This document shows, piece by piece, positions 1 through 10,205 of a stretch of DNA of 64,000 nucleotides. The notes under the pieces are model-generated. The model was not told the origin of the DNA. It did not search any database and was given only the letters and a program-made list of their open reading frames with translations. Made by a program: the position numbers and the translations under genes. Origin of the DNA: Eublepharis macularius (taxonomy: Eukaryota; Chordata; Lepidosauria; Squamata; Eublepharidae); assembly GCF_028583425.1 (NCBI RefSeq), contig NC_072806.1, positions 37,184,001-37,248,000 of the forward strand, written 5' to 3'. Numbering within the stretch: position 1 is the stretch's first letter; every line of letters begins with the position of its first letter.

Positions 1-496
1 TCGCATTTAAAAATACTCTAAAACAAAAAGCCCAAATTAAAGCATATTCTGTGCATGTGCAGAAAATGCACCTTTTCCTTCTTGTCCAGCACCACAGCAC
101 AGCCACCCAGTCTGGGATAACTGTGGAGATTACCATCTCCACAATCCACATTTTGTTGATGGGCCCTGCTTGTACAAGTCTATACATGTTGGTCATTTGT
201 GATGCTTTCCAAACCCATTGATCTGAGAATATAAGTACATTTCAATGTCTTTATTCAATTAAAAGACCTAAAATAATATTTTCTTGGATCATAAATGGTC
301 ATTTCAATGTCATTTCATACTATCCGCACAGATGCAGTGTTTCAATCAACCTTCTACTGTATGTATTTAAATGGGAACATCTCTGTGAGTTTGAGAAGCA
401 CGGTTTTACGCTATCTGTAGAATCCAACCCAAGAATGAAATGGTGGGATAACTATTTAAACAAATAAATAATTATCCTAAAAGCCTTTGGTTTTAA
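1..496. other. Intergenic, nothing recognised
   Basis: AT-rich sequence with no open frame, splice pattern or repeat that I can name. If gene order follows human chr17q22, this would lie between SRSF1 and VEZF1. That is inference only. Confidence 0.4.
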
Positions 497-1066
497 GCTA
501 TAAAGCCCTATGCGGACTCAGACCAGCATATTTGCAGGATCGCCTCTCCCTATATGTATCCCAGAGGACGCGTTGATCAGTGGAGAAACAACTATTGGTG
601 ATCCCTGGCCCCAAGGAGGCCTGCCTGGCCTCGACCAGAGCCAGGGCCTTTTTGGTCCTGGCTCCGACCTGGTGGAACTCTCTGTCTGTTGAAACCAGGG
701 CCCGACAGGATTTATCATCTTTCCACTGGGCCTGTAAGACAGAGATGTTCAGCCAGGCATATGGTTGAGGTTGGGCCAAGCCTCCATTGGCCGTGTAGGA
801 GGAGGATGTGGAAAAGTCAAACCTCCTAGTTCGATCTGTCCACCACCCTGTGCGCATTTTAAAAGTAACTAAGCAGTGACTGCCACCACCAGGGGAAGCT
901 ATCTATTGTAATTTTTGTATTAAACTGTATGATTTTATAATGCTTTTATGTGTTTTTACGGAACTGTATTTAAAAATGTATTGTGTTTTAAATGGTGTGA
1001 TCTGCCCTGAGCCTGCTTGCGGGGAGGGCGAAATAGAAGCCAAATAAAATAAATATACAAATAAAC
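497..1066 (+). repeat. CR1/L2-type LINE, 3' end
   Basis: One frame near 640-768 reads LAPTWWNSLS, then TRARQDLSSF, then ACKTEMFSQAYG and a stop. This is the usual carboxy end of CR1/L2-clade reverse transcriptase proteins (WNSLP...LxxFKxxLKTxLF). A T-rich 3' UTR follows, with GAGCCTGCTTGCGGGGAGGG and a terminal AAATAAAATAAATA-like tail near 1046. It is strongly 5'-truncated. The same GAGCCTGCTTG tail recurs near 11730. The exact clade is not assigned. Confidence 0.75.
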
Positions 1067-1636
1067 ATAACGGGGAAGATTAAATATAGTTTTTCTAAGT
1101 CTTTCTCCCCCCCCCCCCCCGCCAGCCACTGCAGGAAAAAAGGGTAAATCTCTCTTTTTAGAATAGGTTTGAATAATTATGTCAGCCTATTTTTCTGTTG
1201 CTTTTGTGGATAGCAAGGTTTCTGAATTTCGACGAGATGGGGTCATGACTTTTGTGGTTGATCTCCTTTCTCACCCATGTTTCCTGTAGGTATGTTTTTA
1301 ATTATTAGTGCAAGTAAAACAGGAGTGAGAAACACTAAATCTCTTCCAAACAAATCCCCACCCCACCCCTCCATAGCCCTCAACATTTCACAGCTGAAAT
1401 CAGGGAGCATCTTGTGCAGTTGATATTCAAAGATTCCTTCTTCTGCATTCCCATTACGCACTGCTAAAGATTTTTCTCTTTCTGCTGTATTCAATCACAG
1501 TGTCATATCCTTGGGCTGCATCCACTGTTGTCTGTTGTGAAGTGATTGCTACTGCAAATACAGTGCCATTTGCAGCAACAGTGGAGTGTCCGCATTGGGG
1601 TTTCCTGTTGTCAGCAGTTACATCCTTGCAGCCACC

Positions 1637-1750
1637 TAGGGTTGCCAACAGGCCTGGAGAAAAATATCTTGATGCTTTAACAGAGGCTTAATGTTTGGGA
1701 ATGGGAAGCTGGAGATTGTCATGGCCTGGAGGTATGTAACATCACCTTGT
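1637..1750 (+). repeat. Dispersed repeat, TAGGGTTGCCAACAGGCCTGG family
   Basis: Starts TAGGGTTGCCAACA, then a block AACAGAGGCTTAATGT, and ends near ATGTAACATCACCTTG. Copies with the same blocks in the same order occur at 3208-3382 and 9320-9430. The TAGGGTTGCCA start matches the terminal repeat of the hAT-like elements in this window, so it may be a truncated or internally deleted relative. Confidence 0.6.
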
Positions 1751-3207
1751 ATTTGCAGTGGATCAAACTAGAGGGGCCAGTTTAAAACCAGCAGCCCTGC
1801 AGCCCCATTTCCCCTGCTACGTCGCTGGTGGTGCAGCAGGGAAAATGGCATCCATACAGGGATGACAGCAGTAAAATGACACCAATGTGGGTTTGAAAAT
1901 ATAACTTCCCATCCAGACAGTGTGCTTAACCCACTTGGACTGTGGGTTATAACAAAGGAAGTTTAGGAAAGATCAGATCAAAGCAGAGGAAGCAGACAAT
2001 TGGAGGATAATGTGTGGAAGCTCCAAAAACATCGCTCCAATGTGGAGAAGGCAGACCAGAATAGCTGAGTGGATGCAGCCCGACACTGGCTTCAGAAGCA
2101 AATGTCTCTGAAACCATTAAAAACAAGCAAACTTGAGAATCTCCAATAGAGCAAATGCTTACAGTCTGATCCAATACGTGTTTACTCAGATGTAAGCATG
2201 AATCAGATTGCAGTCTTTGGTAAAACAAGAGACAATTGCATCTTTCCTTCACCCTAGGATTAATAATCAGGGTGCATGCTTCAAGATTTAACTTGTAGTG
2301 TATCAACTCACACCAAATATGACAACATTCTCTCCAAAAGGCAAAAGAACAACAAGTTTTCTGCTAAGAACAAGGAATAGAAAAATAATAGCAATAATAA
2401 TATTTGATTTATATACACATTTTTTTTAAAAAAGGGACATTCACAGGTAAACAGCAGCAGTTAAGTATCATATAAATACACACATATTTAATAAAAGTAA
2501 ATGCAGGCCAGAAAAATGGATAGCAAAGGGGTTTTTTTTAAGCACAGAAATGCTTTCCAGAGGGTCAGCTGCCTTTGTCCCTGCCTTGCCTGTGCTGCGT
2601 GGTGCAATGTGTACCCTTCAATATCAGATTATTATAATCGCAGTTGCTCTTCCCTTTCCTTTTTCAGTGAAGGAAATACATCCCCGGAGGATTGCAGGCA
2701 GAGAAACGGTGGCTTAATGGGGCATCTCCTTGTCAAAGCAGCAGCATCAGCAGCTTCTACCCCACCGTCCCTTTGGAGACTGAGCAGGAGGATGCATATC
2801 TCTGTGTGGTGTGAGCAAGGCAGAAACCGTCCAATTAGCAAGGCAGATGAAAAGACTGGTCCGTGCCAGACTGTTGCTTCTTTGATGCTGCCTTGCAACG
2901 GTATAGCTTTTATGAAGACAGAGATGCTTCCCCCCTCCCAGAAGATGTGACGCAGGTATGCTGCAGTTTGAGGAGAGGTGCCATTGAAAAAGCCAGATTT
3001 GGCTTAGGGAAGGAAAATCCATGTGTTAAGTACATTGCTGAAACCCATCCACACTGCAGCATAATTTCAGTATGACCTGCAAGCTTTGCAAATTCATGGG
3101 GCAGGCGGGGGTTAGGGGGGAAAGGCTCATTGATATATAACTAAGAACAAGACAAGTTTGAACAGTTCTAAATGATAGTGTTGAAAAAAATTGGATGGTG
3201 TTGGAGG
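1751..3207. other. Intergenic, no gene seen
   Basis: Several short open frames on both strands overlap (for example 2501-2950 plus). None has a recognisable domain, splice context or biased composition. No repeat was recognised with confidence. Confidence 0.4.
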
Positions 3208-3382
3208 TTAAAGTTGCCAACCTTTTTAAAAACTGGCCCCGCTCCTATGCTTTCACAACAGGGGAGCTATGGCTCAGAAGAGCTGTCAACTACCTAGAGA
3301 AAAAGTCTTGCCCCTTTAACAAAGGATGAATGTGTGGAGATGGGCAGCTGAAGTGTTTCATGGCAGGGAGGTAAATAACTTA
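3208..3382 (+). repeat. Dispersed repeat, TAGGGTTGCCAACA family, second copy
   Basis: AAGTTGCCAACC start and the block CCCTTTAACAAAGGATGAATGTGTGG, then ATGGCAGGGAGGTAAATAAC, match the copies at 1637 and 9320 in order. A LINE insertion begins a few bases after its end. Confidence 0.55.
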
Positions 3383-3400
3383 CATTAGACCTCTGTTTAA

Positions 3401-3922
3401 GTTCAGTTCAACATTTATTTCATTGGGCCAAAGGCCATTGCAAACGATAAAACAGTAGCAAAAAAATAAGTGACGATACAGATAAAGTATACAATACAAG
3501 CTAAATAAAGCACTATAAGAGTTACACTATTGTGCTTGCAGCCTATTGACAGCCCTGTGCTGTCACAACCGTCTCTCGAATTTTCCCTGCTGCAAGGGCA
3601 AAAAGAGTGACCTTATATGAGGTCTCTGGGTCCACATCTGCTAATACGGCAACGACGATTTCATTGTCTTGTCTGGAGCCTAAACTGGCTAGGATTGGGC
3701 TTAGGAATTTCTTTCTAGGGGATGTATAGAGTGGGCAGCGTAGCAGATAGTGACACAAGTCTTCTGGCTCAGAGCCTCTGCACAAGCAGAGGCGCTGAGC
3801 AACTGGGATCTTGGCATAACAACCTTCAAGCATGGCTGTTTGCCCTGACTGAAAACGAATTGAGGTGAGGGCTACACGTAGTTTGCTGACTGAAATCTTA
3901 ACTAAGTATTGTGCCCTTGTAT
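3401..3922 (-). repeat. Non-LTR retrotransposon (LINE), 5'-truncated, with 13-bp target duplication
   Basis: On the minus strand an open frame (3543-3833, 96 aa) reads RLCLCRGSEPEDLCHYLLRC, a CxC...H...C zinc-knuckle-like motif. It is followed by a segment ending in KVTLFALAAGKIRE. This resembles the carboxy end of vertebrate LINE ORF2 proteins. Similar ends occur at 57877-58167 and 60003-60347, and a related one lies at 47630-47956. The insertion is flanked by a perfect 13-bp duplication GACCTCTGTTTAA at 3388-3400 and 3923-3935, so both boundaries are firm. It is only about 520 bp of a multi-kilobase element. Clade not assigned. Confidence 0.85.
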
Positions 3923-3968
3923 GACCTCTGTTTAAAGAGACAGGGTTTTTTCATATAAAGTTGTTGGT

Positions 3969-4337
3969 ATCCTTATAGCTCAATGGCAGAGCACCTGGGC
4001 TGAATCCACACGCCCTCGGAGCATCCTGGCATTGCGCTAAATGTTTGCTAAACACCCGGAAGTATAGCGTCTTTCTAGCGCAATTCAGAAATCATGCTAG
4101 AAAGATGCTATACTTCCGGGTGTTTAGCGAACATTTAGCGCAACGCCAGGACGCTCCAAGGGCGTGTGGATTCAGCCCTGCTTTTGCATGCAGAAGGTCC
4201 CACCGGTTCTGTCCTAGGTATCTGCAAAATAAAGCTGTAGGCAATCAGAAAGACCTTTACCTGACCCTTCCAGTCTGAGTAAACCAAACTGGTCTTGATG
4301 AACCAACCGTCTGCTCAGTAGAAGAAAGCTTCATGGG
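3969..4337 (+). repeat. tRNA-derived SINE, split by a MITE
   Basis: The left part has an A-box-like TAGCTCAATGGCAGAGC. After the inserted MITE (3998-4177) the element resumes with CTTTTGCATGCAGAAGGTCC and a degenerate B box GGTTCTGTCC. It ends near AGCTTCATGGG. The 3' body (GACCTTTACCTGA, GATGAACCAACC) matches a reptile SINE also seen here at 5535-5712 (minus), 40900-41045, 47303-48090 (minus, split by a LINE) and 55915-56055. It is not a tRNA gene: there is no cloverleaf and the copies are dispersed. Confidence 0.75.
3998..4177. mobile_element. Hairpin MITE inserted in a SINE (3-bp TSD)
   Basis: The element begins GGCTGAATCCACACGCCC and ends with its reverse complement. The whole 180 bp is a long imperfect palindrome; the arm TAGCGTCTTTCTAGCG pairs across the centre. 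The flanking CTG at 3995-3997 and 4178-4180 is a 3-bp target duplication. Removing the element and one CTG restores a normal SINE sequence. Superfamily not assigned; a 3-bp duplication would suit a Harbinger-like or CACTA-like element. Confidence 0.8.
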
Positions 4338-4874
4338 TTTTTAACTGCCTGGCCTGAAGAAATGTAACAGGTCAAGGATGGAATCTAGAGAAAAGTTTCC
4401 ACTGCTTAATGTCTGTTTGCCAGTTTGCGTTTAAAGGCACGGGTTCTGGAAAAAAGGTAGCAGCAACCTTTGCTATCCCCTGAAATCTTTTAACGTTCAG
4501 AAATGAGGGGGGAAATTGGGCAGGAGAGTGATTAAATGGGGGGGGGGGAATTGATTATGTTAAGGATTTTAACTCCCACATCTTCCACAACAGACTGACT
4601 TTTGGACAGGTGAAGTTTTTCCTGGTATAAAGTTATGGGCAAAGATTTACCTGCCAAATTTCTGTGTTTGCTTTGAAAACTTGAAAGCCTGGGAACTGGA
4701 CCAGTGAGAAAGGCAACAGTCCTAAAAAGGATGCTCACATACAGATACTTCAGCTCTTACAGCATCTTTTCCAAAGACTTCTGCCCCTAATTTATAACGG
4801 AGTGTGAGAATCTGCTCGCAGAACAGCCCTACATTGTACAGAGGAATGCAATCCTTCATAGATTTACCTGTGAC
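4338..4874. other. Intergenic, nothing recognised
   Basis: No gene or clear repeat seen. Only a G-run near 4540 stands out. Confidence 0.35.
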
Positions 4875-5097
4875 CAGGGCTTTTTTTCAGCTGGAACGCA
4901 GTGGAATGGAGTTCCGGAACCTCTGGAAAATGGTCACATGGCTGGTGGCCCCACCCCCTGATCTCCAGACAGAGGGGAGGTTAGATCTAAAACCCCCTCT
5001 GTCTGGAGATCGGGGCGGGGCCACCAGCCATGTGACCATTTTCTCCGAGGGCAACCCGCTGAGTTCCACCACCACCTTTCCCAGAAAAAAAGCCCTG
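4875..5097. mobile_element. hAT-type MITE with long internal hairpin
   Basis: The termini CAGGGCTTTTTTTC and its complement GAAAAAAAGCCCTG are hAT-like. The flanking 8-mers CCTGTGAC (4867-4874) and CCTGAGAG (5098-5105) agree at 6 of 8 positions, as expected for an old 8-bp target duplication. Inside, about 45 bp around GGTCACATGGCTGGTGGCC pairs with its complement near 5020-5040, so the element can fold into one hairpin. A divergent relative lies at 54281-54427. Confidence 0.85.
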
Positions 5098-5265
5098 CCT
5101 GAGAGTAAGTCCCATTTTACTCAGTTCACTGGGAGATAATTTTGAGTCAACAGGACATTGAATTGGGTTATAAAAGATAGACACGAGCTAGGACTGCCAG
5201 CTTTATCTTCTGGCAGGGCTCTTATATATTATAAAAAGCTTCAGCTACCCATTTCCACACATTAA

Positions 5266-5355
5266 CTGAAGAAGGGAGTCGTGTGACTCAGGAAAGCTCA
5301 TACTGAAATGTTATTAGTCTTTAAGGTGCCGCTGGACTTGTGTTTTATTTCTCTT
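5266..5355 (+). repeat. Penelope-like? 3' repeat with hammerhead-like block
   Basis: Reads CTGAAGAAGGGAG, a short loop, then CTCAGGAAAGCTCAT. This is followed by the family body TTAGTCTTTAAGGTGC and GCTGGACTTG. It belongs to the family described at 11014, 14124, 26541, 49137, 49385, 53621 and 54514. The stem beside GAAA is degenerate here. Confidence 0.6.
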
Positions 5356-5534
5356 ATCCATTTAACAGCTATCAGGCAGGAAATAAGTGACAGCGCCCTT
5401 CCTAAAATGGAGTCATTACTGGCTAAATAGTTGCCTGTCTGTTAAAGGCTTAGGAGCCATGTCAGGAAAAAAATGTTGCCAGTCCCACCTTGGATATTGT
5501 TCTATGTTCTGGGGGACAGAGTAGGAGTCCCTTC

Positions 5535-5712
5535 AGCAGCACATGAAAGCACACAGAAAGCTGCCTTGTGCTGCATCTTGCCTGACTCTGACTAGCAGCA
5601 GATTTCTGGCATCACATTACGAGAGAGGTCTTTGCCAGATCCCAGGGATTTAACCTGGGCTCATTTGTGTGCAAAGACCTTGCACTGCCAAGTGAGCCAT
5701 GCTCCCTGTCAC
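5535..5712 (-). repeat. tRNA-derived SINE (same family as 3969), reverse
   Basis: On the minus strand it reads GGCTCACTTGGCAGTGCAAG, then a B-box-like stretch with AGGTTAAATCCC, then GACCTCTC, and ends AAGCTTTCTGTGT-like. The block order matches the family, with considerable decay. Confidence 0.6.
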
Positions 5713-5783
5713 AGCTGAGCATGACTGGCTACAGAGGACAGAGGGTGTGGCGGAGTGGCCCTGTTAACCCCTTGAGTACTGCG

Positions 5784-6156
5784 GAGGGTTGCCAGGTCCC
5801 CTTATCCTCCTGGCAGGAGGTGAGGGGACCCGGCATTCACTTTTTGAATTTTCTTGCGCTAGCACTCCTAGCACAGTGCGATGGCATCACGTTGCACAGA
5901 CCCTGGGAGCGCTCCTGTGCTTCGTACTGGGCCGATTCTTAAATAATCAGCCCATTTGGAGCCCAAATCAGCCCAGCGCAGGAGTGCAGGAGTACTCCAG
6001 GGGCCTGTGCGATGATGTCACTCCTCGCATCCTTGCACCATGCTGGGAGTGTGCCACAGGGGGCCCGTTCCCCCCTTTCCCCTCACCAGCCAGGTGAGTG
6101 GTGGGAGGTGGTGGAGGCTGGGAACAGGGAATCCTCCCCAGGAACAGGCAACTCTG
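5784..6156 (+). repeat. hAT-like repeat, GGGTTGCCAGGTCCCC family (copy 1)
   Basis: Begins AGGGTTGCCAGGTCCCC and ends near AACAGGCAACTCTG, a decayed copy of CTGGCAACCCTA. It shares GATGATGTCACT, CTGGGAGTG and CCAGGTGAGTGGTGGGAGG with copies at 55256-55646 and 56142-56535. The better-preserved copy at 55256 has an 8-bp target duplication. Open frames within it are not genes. Confidence 0.65.
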
Positions 6157-6684
6157 GTAATGCCCCTTCTTGCCCTCTGGGGTGTCTGGGGTTCACTCGT
6201 GGCAGTCCAAGTCTCTGCCTGGCATGTGCCACCCACATGGTGTCCCCTAACCCTCAGAGGGGCTTCACTCCTTCTCTTTTGTGCTTGCTGTCACCACTTG
6301 GCCTTTATGGGAATTGCCCATGGGGAGGGCCAGGACCCCCTACTCCCTTGGGCAGGCTTGCCCCTTAACTGTGACCCCTGTCTTGTGCCCAGTCTCCCAC
6401 TATCCAGTGCCTGGTTACCACCGGGCTGCTTACTGCACTTCTACACCACCAGGGGATCAGCTAATTGCCAACAGATCACTGCTTTTCCATGGCACCTGTT
6501 TTATATAGCGTGGTTGAGCAGTGGAAGTCTATGCGGTAAAGAGAACAAATATCATCATTTAAGCATTTTTAAAAATATATTTAAAATGTTCACACTCACA
6601 CTTTTAAGCACAGCATTAAAGTAAGCAAGGGAACTCAAAAGAAACAGGTAAAAACACAATTCCTTGGTCCCCTCCCTCCGTACG
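6157..6684. other. Intergenic, nothing recognised
   Basis: A GC-moderate stretch with overlapping open frames (longest 194 aa, 6040-6624 plus, which starts inside the preceding repeat). I see no domain or exon structure and consider the frames non-coding. Confidence 0.4.
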
Positions 6685-7160
6685 TGCCTAACGTAGACAG
6701 GGATGCTGAAGCATAGAGAGACACAATGTTAGCTGGGTAGCATAGTTTAAAAAGGCAGAGCCAAAGACTCTGTCAATTTCACCTGTCTACACAAAGGTAG
6801 TTTAGCCCATGGAGATAGCTCCTCATGGTAGTTTAGCCCAAAGGTAGTTTAGCCCATGGAGATGGCTCCTCAGAGGATTTGTTAATTTCATCTTTACCTC
6901 TAGGAATGGGAGGTGAAATTAACAAATCCTCTGAGGAGTGATCTCTGCCCATTCTGCCTTTTTAAACTACCCTCCTGTAGAGAGGTGAAATTGACAGAGC
7001 CTTCTGGGAGGCAAAGATGAAATTAATAAACCCTCTGAGGAGTGATCTCTGTCGGTTCTGTCTTTTTAAACTACCTTTGTGAAGAGAGGAGAAAGGCTCT
7101 GTCTTTTTAACCTACGCTTCCCAGCTAACATTGCATCTCCCTACACTTGAGTGTCCCGTG
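6685..7160. mobile_element. Large imperfect-palindrome MITE with internal tandem duplications
   Basis: The outer arms pair: AATGTTAGCTGGGTAGC near 6726 with its complement near 7117, and TTTAAAAAGGCAGAGCC with GGCTCTGTCTTTTT near 7094. Inside, the unit GGTAGTTTAGCCCATGGAGA occurs twice with a partial third copy between (6797-6875). The unit AATCCTCTGAGGAGTGATCTCTG occurs in direct and inverted form. A shorter relative is at 13545-13690. No target duplication could be fixed. Confidence 0.65.
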
Positions 7161-7549
7161 TAAAATGTCTCATGTAGAGAGACTCTCAGATCTTCTGTTT
7201 AAGCAGGCTCTCTGTCTTAGAATGTTCCAGCTTACTGAGAAGTCCTCATACCTTTTATGGTTCAGGCCTCCATGTAGCCAGTGACCACCACCTGCAAAGG
7301 GCCTGCTCTCAGCTCCTTTAACTTCCAGCTCAAATCAGTCAAAGACACCCTTCTCCCTGCCAGAAGCTTTTATTCTCTCTCTCTTTGCCCACCACCTGGG
7401 CAGGTCAAAGGAACAAGTCAGAGAGGCTTTTCCTGACAGCTCCAGAAACAAACCTTTTTGGCATTTTAGTCCTCCAAGTCTCTGCCTCCCCCAATGATAA
7501 GTTTTTAGCAGAAAGCCTTCTGGCCACTCCATTGTCTTCAACCAGCCTG
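7161..7549. other. Unassigned, possibly repeat-derived
   Basis: Pyrimidine-rich sequence on either side of the hAT insertion at 7550-7757. I do not recognise a family. Confidence 0.3.
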
Positions 7550-7757
7550 TAGGGTTGCCAGCAATAAGTTGGGAAATTCCAGGAGATTTGGGGGGCACAG
7601 CCTGGAGAGGGCAGGATTTGGGGGAGGGACTAGTATAATCCCATAGAGTTTACCCTCCAAAGCAGCCATTTTCTCCACAGAAACTGATCTCTATGGCTTG
7701 GAGATCAGTTGTAATTCCAGGAGATCTCCAGCCATCACCTGGAGGCTGGCAACCCTA
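7550..7757. mobile_element. hAT-like MITE, TAGGGTTGCCAGC termini
   Basis: Starts TAGGGTTGCCAGC and ends GCTGGCAACCCTA, an exact 13-bp terminal inverted repeat. It contains the hallmark blocks GATCTCTATGGCTTGGAGATC and CCAGGAGATCTCCAGCC. Another, more decayed copy is at 41632-41849. The 8-bp flanks (CCAGCCTG and CATGGGTA) no longer match. Confidence 0.8.
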
Positions 7758-7924
7758 CATGGGTATCTGCATAACTAAAGACCCTGGGTGTGGCTTAGAA
7801 AGCATTTGGCTTCCCCCTACCTGTTTCCAGTTAGAGACACTTTTTAAACTGGGAGTGAAGGTTTTGATACAGTCCAAACCTTCAAATTAAAGTATTTCTC
7901 CATATAGAGTCTTTTGAAAATGCT

Positions 7925-8095
7925 GAAAATCCCCCTCTGCCAGGGAAGTTTGCTGGGTGACCTCAGGCCAGTTACTCTGTCTTAGCCTAACCTATCCCAG
8001 TGCTGCAAGGATAAAATGGAGGAGGAGGCAACAATATCATAAACTACTTTGGATCTCCATTGGGGAGAAAAGCAGAGTATAAATATCTAAAGAAA
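7925..8095 (+). repeat. Sauria-type SINE, 5'-truncated
   Basis: Contains GTTTGCTGGGTGACCTCAGGCCAGTTAC, then AGGATAAAATGGAGGAGGAG, then CATTGGGGAGAAAAGCAGAGTATAAATATC. This is the canonical block order of the squamate tRNA-derived SINE. The tRNA-like head is missing. Confidence 0.8.
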
Positions 8096-9319
8096 GAAAA
8101 AGCATCTCAGTCCCTGTCTCATCAGTTACCTCTGAGCAATTTCTTTAGAATCATAATAAGGCCAGCTTGTTCACATGACTCTTTTGCCACGTCTTTAACA
8201 ACTCCAAATCAGAAAGAATCAGTATCATTTTATTTCAAGCAGAAAAAAATTCCACCTGCTTCTTGTGTGCCTGTTAAAGTAGAATTCCAACTGACCAGAA
8301 AAGAACTTGAGTGCTCCTACACCTTTAAAAGAAGGATCCTTAACTGACTATTTTAAATACAAAAAACATTTAGCCTGCAGCAACCAGCAGGCTAGATTTT
8401 CCATATTATGGTGATGAGATTTTAATTTGTATGTTTTAATTTGTTTGCCACCTTGGCGGCCCTATGAGGATGAAAAAGTGGGGTAAAAATCTTGTTTTTA
8501 AACAAACAAATAAATACTACCACCAGCTGATTGCTACAGATCAACCTACTATCAAGGGAACAACTATATGGGCAAGTTTGAGCTGGTATCCCTATGTTAA
8601 AGGCATGTAAACTCAGACCAAAAAAAGTTGGCAACAATAACTACTAATAAACAAAAAGCCCCTTCTGCACCAGGGACAGTCAAGCAGAAAGGCATGGAAT
8701 CGGCTTGTATGTGGCCAATTTCACCTCTCTAAAACTCAATATTAAAATCTCTGTTTTTGATATCCAGATATTTAGCTCCCTATACAATATTCCCACTGGT
8801 GCCAAAGATTTTTTTAACAAAAGGGAACTTCCCCCTGCTTTCAAACCAGCGATTCATTGATCCTGTGCTGGACTGAAATCGTTTTTTTTTTAAAAAAAAG
8901 GAAAGGGGAGTGGGGAAGAATGGAAAGGAGGGGAGAGGGATTGGCTGGCTATATGAGAGTAGCCAATCACAATGCAGTGGGCTGGTAGAGGGCAGGGGAG
9001 AGTGAGTGCAACACCAAAAATGGAATAAAGAGCATGCCCAGGGAAACAGCCAACCGCAAAGTGGATTTTTTAAAAAAAAAAGCTCCCAGGAAAGCTGCGG
9101 AAAAGCCGCATAGTGACTGGAGTGACTACTTATGGCAGCAAATCTGGTGCAGACAGCCATGGGAAAAAACACACTGCAGTATGGGAACTGAACTGGCAAA
9201 ACTTACCCATGCAGACTCAGCTAAAAATGATACTGTACTGGGTTATGCACCCTTGTCCTTTACCTTTGGAGATCTGTGGCTTTTTAGATTCCAAATATTA
9301 CTGAGATTCCAAATATTAC
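8096..9319. other. Intergenic with a LINE-type 3' tail at about 8400-8515
   Basis: ATGTTTTAATTTGTTTGCCACCTTGGCGGC followed by GTGGGGTAAAAATC and AAACAAACAAATAAATA looks like the 3' tail of a CR1/L2-type LINE. The rest (8520-9319) holds only short overlapping frames (for example 8780-9199 minus) without recognisable domains. Confidence 0.45.
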
Positions 9320-9430
9320 TAGGGTTGCTTACAAGCCTGAATTAAAATGTCATGTTCCTCTAATAGAGGCTTAATGTGTGGAAGTGGGCAGGTGAAGAGT
9401 TCCATGCCATGGTGGTAAATAACATCACCT
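9320..9430 (+). repeat. Dispersed repeat, TAGGGTTGCCAACA family, third copy
   Basis: TAGGGTTGCTTACAAGCCTG, then AATAGAGGCTTAATGTGTGG, then GGTAAATAACATCACCT match the copies at 1637 and 3208. Confidence 0.6.
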
Positions 9431-10059
9431 GGTAAATAATGAAAAGATATTTTTCTCTGGTCTATTGACAACCTTGAATGGACATCACTCATTTAAAAGA
9501 AACTTCAGAGAATCCAATTTAGAAGTTTATTCAAGTCTGGAACTGGAATCAACTGAGCTGCTCTCCTTGCTGGGTAAAATGCCAGCTAGTTTGGAGGCAG
9601 CTGCTGTTTGTTTTGTAATGGAATGTACAGGTGAGTATAGCTAGTTCTGACGTGCTGCCTAATAGGTTAGCTCTTAGGTGCTTTTTCTTGCTTGTACAAG
9701 GTCAAAGCAAATTCCGCAGGGCTGTTGTTAAAAATTGCAAAGCTTAGGACTGCAAGGCAAAATTGGGACTGATCAGTATATATAACAGTCAACTGGCTTC
9801 CAACTTGCCAGTCACTCCTCATCCCAGTCAGGCTTTTTCTGTCCTTGCCTGTGGTGGTGAGGTGGGTGGCAACCAGAATTGGTCCTTTTCAAACAGCAGT
9901 AGTGCCTGACTTTTGAAGTTCTCTGTTCCATGAGGTTTGCCAGACACCAATCTTTGTTTCCTTTAGGTGTCAGGCCAAAAAAAGAAATATTTTTAAACCC
10001 AGGCTTTTAAATGAGGCATTTCATCTCTTTTTAGTTGTTTCATGTGGTCTGCTTTTAGC
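9431..10059. other. Intergenic, nothing recognised
   Basis: No open frame of interest and no clear repeat. Confidence 0.35.
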
Positions 10060-10205
10060 CTAACTAATGTTTTATGAATATTATTTTAGGTTTTCTAGTG
10101 TTTATCTTAACCTGTTTTTAACAGCATGATTGGTTTGTTATATTGTTTTAGCTGTAAGCTGCCTTGGGCTTTGGAGAGGTGGCACATAAAATTTCTAAAT
10201 AAATA
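10060..10205 (+). repeat. LINE-type 3' tail
   Basis: T-rich stretch ending AAGCTGCCTTGGGCTTTGG, then AGGTGGCACATAAAATTTC and TAAATAAATAA. This is the typical AAGCYGCCYTGRG...TAAATAAATAA ending of CR1/L2-clade elements. Confidence 0.6.

Noticed and set aside
3969-4215. tRNA gene
   Set aside because: A and B boxes belong to a dispersed SINE and are separated by an inserted MITE; no cloverleaf.
6040-6624. 194-aa open frame as a gene
   Set aside because: Begins within a hAT-like repeat and has no domain, splice signals or recognisable product.
7161-7890. Solo LTR around the hAT insertion
   Set aside because: No paired TG...CA ends, poly(A) signal order or flanking duplication could be fixed.
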